Shown here in pieces: positions 32,545-36,861 of a DNA stretch of 36,861 bases. The stretch is from Bacteroidales bacterium (GTDB taxonomy: Bacteria; Bacteroidota; Bacteroidia; Bacteroidales; UBA932). Within the stretch, counting starts at the first letter, position 1. Each line of letters starts with the position of its first letter. The stretch is taken from assembly GCA_024695285.1 (NCBI GenBank), contig JAILIM010000035.1:1-36861 (forward strand), in the 5' to 3' direction. Under the pieces are notes generated by a model that was given only the letters and a program-made list of their open reading frames with translations, was not told the origin of the DNA and ran no database searches. The position numbers and the translations under genes are program-made.

Positions 32545-33785
32545 AACTCCTGAACATCATATTATGCGCCTTTGCCTTGACTGCATGCACAGCCAGGGCT
32601 CAGTTGCACCTGGACGTCGTCCGTTCGGAAATGGTCCGCTGCCCCGAGGCCTCATTCATCGACGGCCAGGAGGGCAAGCTCAAATGGAACTACACCACCG
32701 GCCTGGAGCTCAAAGCGATGTTGGATAGCTATTCCGAGCTATCCTGTCATTCTGAACTATCCTGTCATTCTGAGCGAAGCGAAGAATCCAGATCCTTCGT
32801 CGCTGACGCTCGTCAGGATGACATTCTGTCATATGTCGACGCCTGGTACGACGCCGTCATCGACTCAACGGGCAGCATCGGAGGCAAATACAAGAAATCC
32901 AACTATTCCTCCGACCACATCTGCCCCGGGAAGACGCTCTTCCGGCTCTATGAGGCCACCGGCAAAGAAAAATACAGGATCGCGATGGACAATCTGTACG
33001 GGCAGATACAGGAAATGCCCCGCACCCCCGAGGGCGGATTCTGGCACAAAAAGATATATCCGGACCAGATGTGGCTCGACGGCCTCTATATGGTGGAGCC
33101 CTTCTACGCCGAATACACCGCCCGCTTCATCCCCGACTCACTCAAGGAGGCCAACTACCAGGATATCGTGAAGCAGTTCACCCTCGCCTGGGACAAATGC
33201 TACGACCCTGACACAAAGCTGCTGCGCCACGCCTGGGATTCTTCGCACAAGATGTTCTGGTGCGACCCTGCGACCGGCCAGTCCGGGCACGCCTGGGGGC
33301 GCGCCTGCGGCTGGTATGCCATGGCCCTTGCCGACGTCATACCCTGGATGCCGGAAGGCGAACTGCAGCAGAAGCTCATAGACTTGCTCTCCCGCCTTAT
33401 GCACACGGTGCGTGAATTCGCCGATCCGGAAAGCCGCATGTGGTACCAGGTCCTCGACCGTCCGGGAGCGGAGGGCAATTACCTTGAGGCCAGCGCCAGC
33501 GCTATGTTCACCTACGTACTCCTGAAAGGCACACGCAACGGCTGGATCAAGGATTACAGCGTCAAATCCGCGAAAGACCGCTACCGCAGGCTGCTCAGGA
33601 CCTTCGTCACCGTGGGAGCCAACAGCCTTGTGAACCTCAACGACTGCTGCGAAGTTGCCGGCCTCGGCGGGAAAGAAATGCGCAGCGGCACATATGATTA
33701 TTACATACACGAGCGCGTGCGCGCCAACGACCCCAAGGGCATAGGCCCCCTCATCTGGGCATCGATAGAATACGACAAGATATGA
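32541..33785 (+). CDS. GH105 unsaturated rhamnogalacturonyl hydrolase with an in-frame repeat insertion
   Basis: 414 residues. Signal peptide with a possible lipobox (LTAC, Cys16), then the (alpha/alpha)6 barrel of GH105: KWNYTTGLELKAML, then YPDQMWLDGLYM with catalytic Asp180, HAWDSSHKMFWCDPATGQSG, GRACGWYAMALADV and the C-terminal GTYDYYIHER and GIGPLIWAS. It removes the 4,5-unsaturated uronic acid from lyase products. Residues about 64-92 (YSELSCHSELSCHSERSEES and what follows) do not belong to the family and are the translation of a dispersed DNA repeat. The insert keeps the frame and seems to lie in a loop between the first helices, so activity may survive. Confidence 0.9.
   Translation: MKLLNIILCAFALTACTARAQLHLDVVRSEMVRCPEASFIDGQEGKLKWNYTTGLELKAMLDSYSELSCHSELSCHSERSEESRSFVADARQDDILSYVDAWYDAVIDSTGSIGGKYKKSNYSSDHICPGKTLFRLYEATGKEKYRIAMDNLYGQIQEMPRTPEGGFWHKKIYPDQMWLDGLYMVEPFYAEYTARFIPDSLKEANYQDIVKQFTLAWDKCYDPDTKLLRHAWDSSHKMFWCDPATGQSGHAWGRACGWYAMALADVIPWMPEGELQQKLIDLLSRLMHTVREFADPESRMWYQVLDRPGAEGNYLEASASAMFTYVLLKGTRNGWIKDYSVKSAKDRYRRLLRTFVTVGANSLVNLNDCCEVAGLGGKEMRSGTYDYYIHERVRANDPKGIGPLIWASIEYDKI
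32739..32827 (+). repeat. Dispersed palindromic repeat inserted in the GH105 gene
   Basis: CTATCCTGTCATTCTGA is present twice (32739-32755 and 32757-32773, an 18-bp step). The second copy runs on as GAGCGAAGCGAAGAATCCAG. The far arm, on the opposite strand, begins TGTCATCCTGACGAGCGTCA (32823-32804) and ends CGAAGGATC, so the unit is an imperfect inverted repeat able to fold into a long hairpin. The first arm matches the copy beside 9243-9268. Confidence 0.75.
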
Positions 33786-35617
33786 GGAAATACCTGTTGA
33801 TACTTTTATCCCTCTCCTTCCTTGCCGCCACCTGCGGGGAGAAGAACGAAGAAAACACTCCGGAAGCGCCTGCCGTGCCGTCCGGAATAAAGCTCCATTC
33901 CTCGACCGAGACTTCCCTCTCCTTCCAGTGGAACGCGACCGACGGCGCAAGTTCATACGACTGGCGTCTCAAGGAAGGAGCCACCGAGGTGAAGACCGGC
34001 AGCTCGACCGCCCGCAACGCCGTGATTTCGGAGCTCACCCCCGGAACCTCCTACAAGTTCGGCGTCCGCAGCGTCAACTCCGCCGGCACGTCCGCCTGGT
34101 CGGCCGACTTGGAAGCTGCCACCCAGGGCTCATCTACGCCCGACCCCGATCCGGTCGACCCTCCTGTGGATCCGGCCAGCTATGACGAGTTCCTCATCCC
34201 CGCCGCCGAAGAGGACGGCACCGCCCGCGCCTTCCCCGGAGCCGAAGGCGGCGGAATGTATGCGACCGGCGGCCGAGGAGGCAAGATCCTGCACGTTACC
34301 TCCCTCGAAGACACGACCAAGGAGGGCACCCTCCGCTGGGCCGTAACGCAGAATTACCCCCGCATCATTGTCTTCGACGTGGCCGGAATCATTGAGCTCA
34401 AGAGCACCCTCAACATCAACCGCAACGACGTCACCGTCGCCGGCCAGACAGCCCCCGGCAACGGCATCTGCATAAAGAACTACCGTGTAGCCATTAACGC
34501 CAGCAACGTGATCATCCGCTACATACGCTGCCGCATGGGCGACGAGATGAAGACGGAAGACGATGCGATGAACATAATGTCCCACGACAACGGCCAGTTC
34601 AAGAACATCATCATCGACCACTGCTCCCTCAGCTGGTGCACCGACGAATGTGCATCCTTCTACGGCATGGACAACTTCACCCTCCAGTGGTGCATCATTT
34701 CCGAAAGCCTGCGCAACTCCGTCCACGGCAAGGGTTCCCACGGCTACGGCGGCATCTGGGGCGGCACCAACGCAACCTACCACCACAACCTGCTGGCCCA
34801 CCACGACAGCCGCAACCCACGCATCGACCACGATTACGTCTCCACCCAGAAAGGCCCCGTGAGCCTCGTCAACAACGTGATTTACAACTGGGGCAGCAAC
34901 ACCTGCTACGGTGGCGAGAGCGCCAACAACGACGGCATCTTCAAGCAGTACAACGTCATCAACAACTACTACAAGCCCGGTCCCGCCACCAACAAGAAGA
35001 AACTCTGGTTCATCGATCCGACGACCTCCTGCAGCAACTGCAGCAACCTCGGCACCGGCAAGATAGTCCCCGGCCACTTCTACATGACCGGCAACTATAT
35101 GGACGGTAACTCCGGCATGAGCTCCGACAACTGGACCGGCACCACAGCATCCTCCAGCGTGATTTCAACTATCAAGGCGGAAACGCCGTTCACGTACGCA
35201 TCCAGCCCCAGTTCGCTGACCGTCCACGGCGCGCAGGCCGGCTACGAAGCGGTTCTGGACCACGCGGGAGCCAGTTACGTGCGTGACTCCGTCGATGAAC
35301 GCGTCGTCGAAGAGACCCGCCAGGGCAAGTTCACGCACAAGGGCAGCAACGGCTCGAACAACGGCCTGATAGACACCCAGGGAGACGTCGGCGGCTGGCC
35401 CGAATACAAGGGTGAGGCGGCCAACGACTCCGACGCCGACGGCATGCCCGACTGGTTCGAAGACCAGTTCGGCCTGAACAAGTCCAACCCTGCAGACGCA
35501 TCTGCAAAGGGACTCGACAAGAACGGCCGCTACACCAACATCGAAATGTACCTCCACTACATTGTCCGCAAGAGCATCTCCGGCGGCAATGCCCAAGGAA
35601 CATATACAATACTCTAA
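33782..35617 (+). CDS. Family 1 pectate lyase lipoprotein with N-terminal fibronectin III domain
   Basis: 611 residues. Signal peptide with a lipoprotein-like ending (FLAATCGEKNEE; Cys18). A fibronectin type III domain (about 34-113) and a PDPDPVDPPVDP linker lead to a PL1-type right-handed beta-helix (about 145-540). The helix opens FPGAEGGGMYATGGRGGKIL and shows TLRWAV, DVAGIIELKSTLNINRNDVT, ITIDHCSLSW-like IIIDHCSLSW and LAHHDSRNPRID, with the Arg used in beta-elimination. The segment DSDADGMPDWFEDQFGLN near the C-terminus looks like a calcium-binding thrombospondin type 3-like piece. It would cleave de-esterified galacturonan, leaving unsaturated ends for GH105. It is coupled to GH105 by ATGA. 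Confidence 0.9.
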   Translation: MRKYLLILLSLSFLAATCGEKNEENTPEAPAVPSGIKLHSSTETSLSFQWNATDGASSYDWRLKEGATEVKTGSSTARNAVISELTPGTSYKFGVRSVNSAGTSAWSADLEAATQGSSTPDPDPVDPPVDPASYDEFLIPAAEEDGTARAFPGAEGGGMYATGGRGGKILHVTSLEDTTKEGTLRWAVTQNYPRIIVFDVAGIIELKSTLNINRNDVTVAGQTAPGNGICIKNYRVAINASNVIIRYIRCRMGDEMKTEDDAMNIMSHDNGQFKNIIIDHCSLSWCTDECASFYGMDNFTLQWCIISESLRNSVHGKGSHGYGGIWGGTNATYHHNLLAHHDSRNPRIDHDYVSTQKGPVSLVNNVIYNWGSNTCYGGESANNDGIFKQYNVINNYYKPGPATNKKKLWFIDPTTSCSNCSNLGTGKIVPGHFYMTGNYMDGNSGMSSDNWTGTTASSSVISTIKAETPFTYASSPSSLTVHGAQAGYEAVLDHAGASYVRDSVDERVVEETRQGKFTHKGSNGSNNGLIDTQGDVGGWPEYKGEAANDSDADGMPDWFEDQFGLNKSNPADASAKGLDKNGRYTNIEMYLHYIVRKSISGGNAQGTYTIL

Positions 35618-35652
35618 CATATAATACTAACCAACAAACCAACTAACTCCAA

Positions 35653-36861
35653 ATGAACAGTTTAGCAAAGAAATTGATTCTTGCGTTCCTTTGCCTGGGA
35701 GCAGCTTGGTCGCTTTCCGCACAGACCACCGTGAAAGGTATAGTGACGGACGAAAGCGGTGAACCGCTCATCGGTGCTGGCGTCTTCGTGGAAGGCACCA
35801 CCATCGGCACGGTCACCGGCCTCGACGGCGACTACGAGCTCACCGTCCCTGCAGACGCAGTGAATCTGGTGTACTCGTTCATAGGACTCGCCGACCAGAC
35901 CGTCCCCATCAACGGACGCACCCAGATCGACGTCGTCCTTGCGACCGACACCACCGTCCTTGACGAGGTGGTTGTCGTGGGTTATCAGACGGTCAAGCGC
36001 CGCGACCTCCTCGGTTCGGTCTCGTCCGTGAACTCCGACAAACTCACCGAGCAGCCCGTGACCACCGTCAGCCAGGCGCTGACCGGAAAGATGGCCGGCG
36101 TGTCAGTCGTCACCACGGAAGGCGACCCTGACGCCGACATCAAGATCCGCGTCCGTGGCGGCAGCTCCATCACCCAGGACAACAGTCCCCTCTACATCGT
36201 GGACGGCTTCCCCGTGGAGTCCATCAACGACATCCCTTCCTCCGAGATCCAGTCGATCGACGTCCTGAAGGATGCCTTCTCGACGGCCATCTACGGTTCC
36301 CGGGGCGCGAACGGCGTCATCATCGTGACGACCAAGAGCGCCGAGAAGGGCCAGAAGGTCTCCGTCAAGTTCAACACCTACTACGGCCTCAAGCGGATGG
36401 CGAACAAGGATGCCATCCAGGTGATGGATCCGGAGAACTACGTCAAGTTTCAGTATGAGCTCGCGGTGATCCGCGACAACGTGTCGGACAAGTACGAGTC
36501 CTATTTCGGCTCCTTCCGCGACATCGACCTGTACAAGGGGATCGCCGGCAACGACTGGATCGCCGCCGTCTTCGGCAATACGGGCAGCACCTTCTCCGCC
36601 GACTTCTCGCTTTCCGGCAGCGGTGAGGGCTACAACTGGAACGTCGGCTATGCCCACATGGGCGACGACGCCATCATGGTCGGCTCCAACTATGTCCGCG
36701 ACAACCTGAATTTCAAGGGCAATTTCAAGACCTCGGAGAAGACTTCCATCGATGCGAACGTCCGATACTCCCGCGTGAACGTACGCGGCTCCGGCGCCAG
36801 CGGCCTGAACGACTCGGGCACCACTTCCGGTAACGGCCGTCTCAAGCACGCCGTCTCCTAT
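35653..36861 (+). CDS. SusC/RagA-family TonB-linked outer-membrane receptor, cut by the right edge
   Basis: 403 codons are present, open to the right edge; full-length members are near 1000 residues. Signal peptide (MNSLAKKLILAFLCLGAAWS, cleavage near SAQ). A carboxypeptidase regulatory-like domain follows (about 26-98; VKGIVTDESGEPLIGAGVFV). The TonB-box-like DEVVVVGYQ is at about 104-112. The plug domain (about 115-225) contains VRGGSSITQDNSPLYIVDG and IYGSRGANGVIIVTTK, and the first barrel strands follow. It should import pectin oligosaccharides with a SusD partner, expected just beyond the window. It starts 35 bp after the lyase stop, with no clear separate promoter. Confidence 0.95.
   Translation, partial: MNSLAKKLILAFLCLGAAWSLSAQTTVKGIVTDESGEPLIGAGVFVEGTTIGTVTGLDGDYELTVPADAVNLVYSFIGLADQTVPINGRTQIDVVLATDTTVLDEVVVVGYQTVKRRDLLGSVSSVNSDKLTEQPVTTVSQALTGKMAGVSVVTTEGDPDADIKIRVRGGSSITQDNSPLYIVDGFPVESINDIPSSEIQSIDVLKDAFSTAIYGSRGANGVIIVTTKSAEKGQKVSVKFNTYYGLKRMANKDAIQVMDPENYVKFQYELAVIRDNVSDKYESYFGSFRDIDLYKGIAGNDWIAAVFGNTGSTFSADFSLSGSGEGYNWNVGYAHMGDDAIMVGSNYVRDNLNFKGNFKTSEKTSIDANVRYSRVNVRGSGASGLNDSGTTSGNGRLKHAVSY

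Noticed and set aside
34130..35077. 315-codon minus-strand frame opposite the pectate lyase
   Set aside because: Shadow of the PL1 beta-helix; extremely Val/Ala/Gly-rich with no motif.
36103..36849. Minus-strand frame opposite the SusC gene
   Set aside because: The TonB-box, plug and barrel sequence on the plus strand is conclusive.

Overview
The window looks like a chromosomal segment of a GC-rich member of the Bacteroidales (Bacteroidota). The evidence is a SusC/RagA TonB-linked receptor with a pectin utilisation locus, repeated Bacteroidota -7 promoter boxes (TAnnTTTG, several with a TTG/TTTG about 20 bp upstream), an alpha-oxoamine synthase of the type used for sphingolipid or sulfonolipid synthesis, and a short SRP RNA. 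No tRNA, rRNA or CRISPR array was recognised.

Layout. 1-920: start of a tyrosine recombinase gene cut by the left edge, with a perfect inverted repeat over its promoter. 1147-4160: an SDR oxidoreductase followed by a stretch of gene decay, with two small intact genes (zinc ribbon, TfoX-like) among at least five broken or truncated ones. 4316-5287: a GDPD-family lipoprotein. 17122 down to 5414 (minus strand): one long tightly packed gene string: TPR protein, outer-membrane barrel, gyrB, alpha-oxoamine synthase, SDR reductase, 7TM-HD phosphohydrolase, short trigger factor. 17193-21217 (plus): ftsE, phosphohexomutase, cdd, SRP RNA, sugar-kinase-like protein. 25196 down to 21214 (minus): exported protein, TolA-like/DUF3575 protein, thioesterase, then a queuosine cassette (transporter, queF) behind a compact preQ1-I riboswitch, and a CBM9-like protein. 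25312-25857: nicotinamidase.

25914 to the right edge is a pectin utilisation locus. A LacI-type regulator and a GH3 enzyme read left. GH28, a CE12-CE8 fusion, GH105, PL1 and a SusC-like receptor read right. The four right-reading enzyme genes are joined by ATGA stop/start overlaps. The divergent promoter region carries two palindromic operators that share an 11-bp repeat exactly 30 bp apart, one at each promoter's -33 region. The lyase, polygalacturonase and esterases would depolymerise and de-esterify pectin, GH105 would remove unsaturated uronates, and SusC would import oligosaccharides.

The most notable items are the preQ1-I riboswitch, the paired LacI operators, two copies of a dispersed palindromic repeat whose CHSERSEES reading frame is open into a neighbouring gene (one inside GH105), the lipid-synthesis gene pair next to gyrB, and a trigger factor apparently without its PPIase domain.
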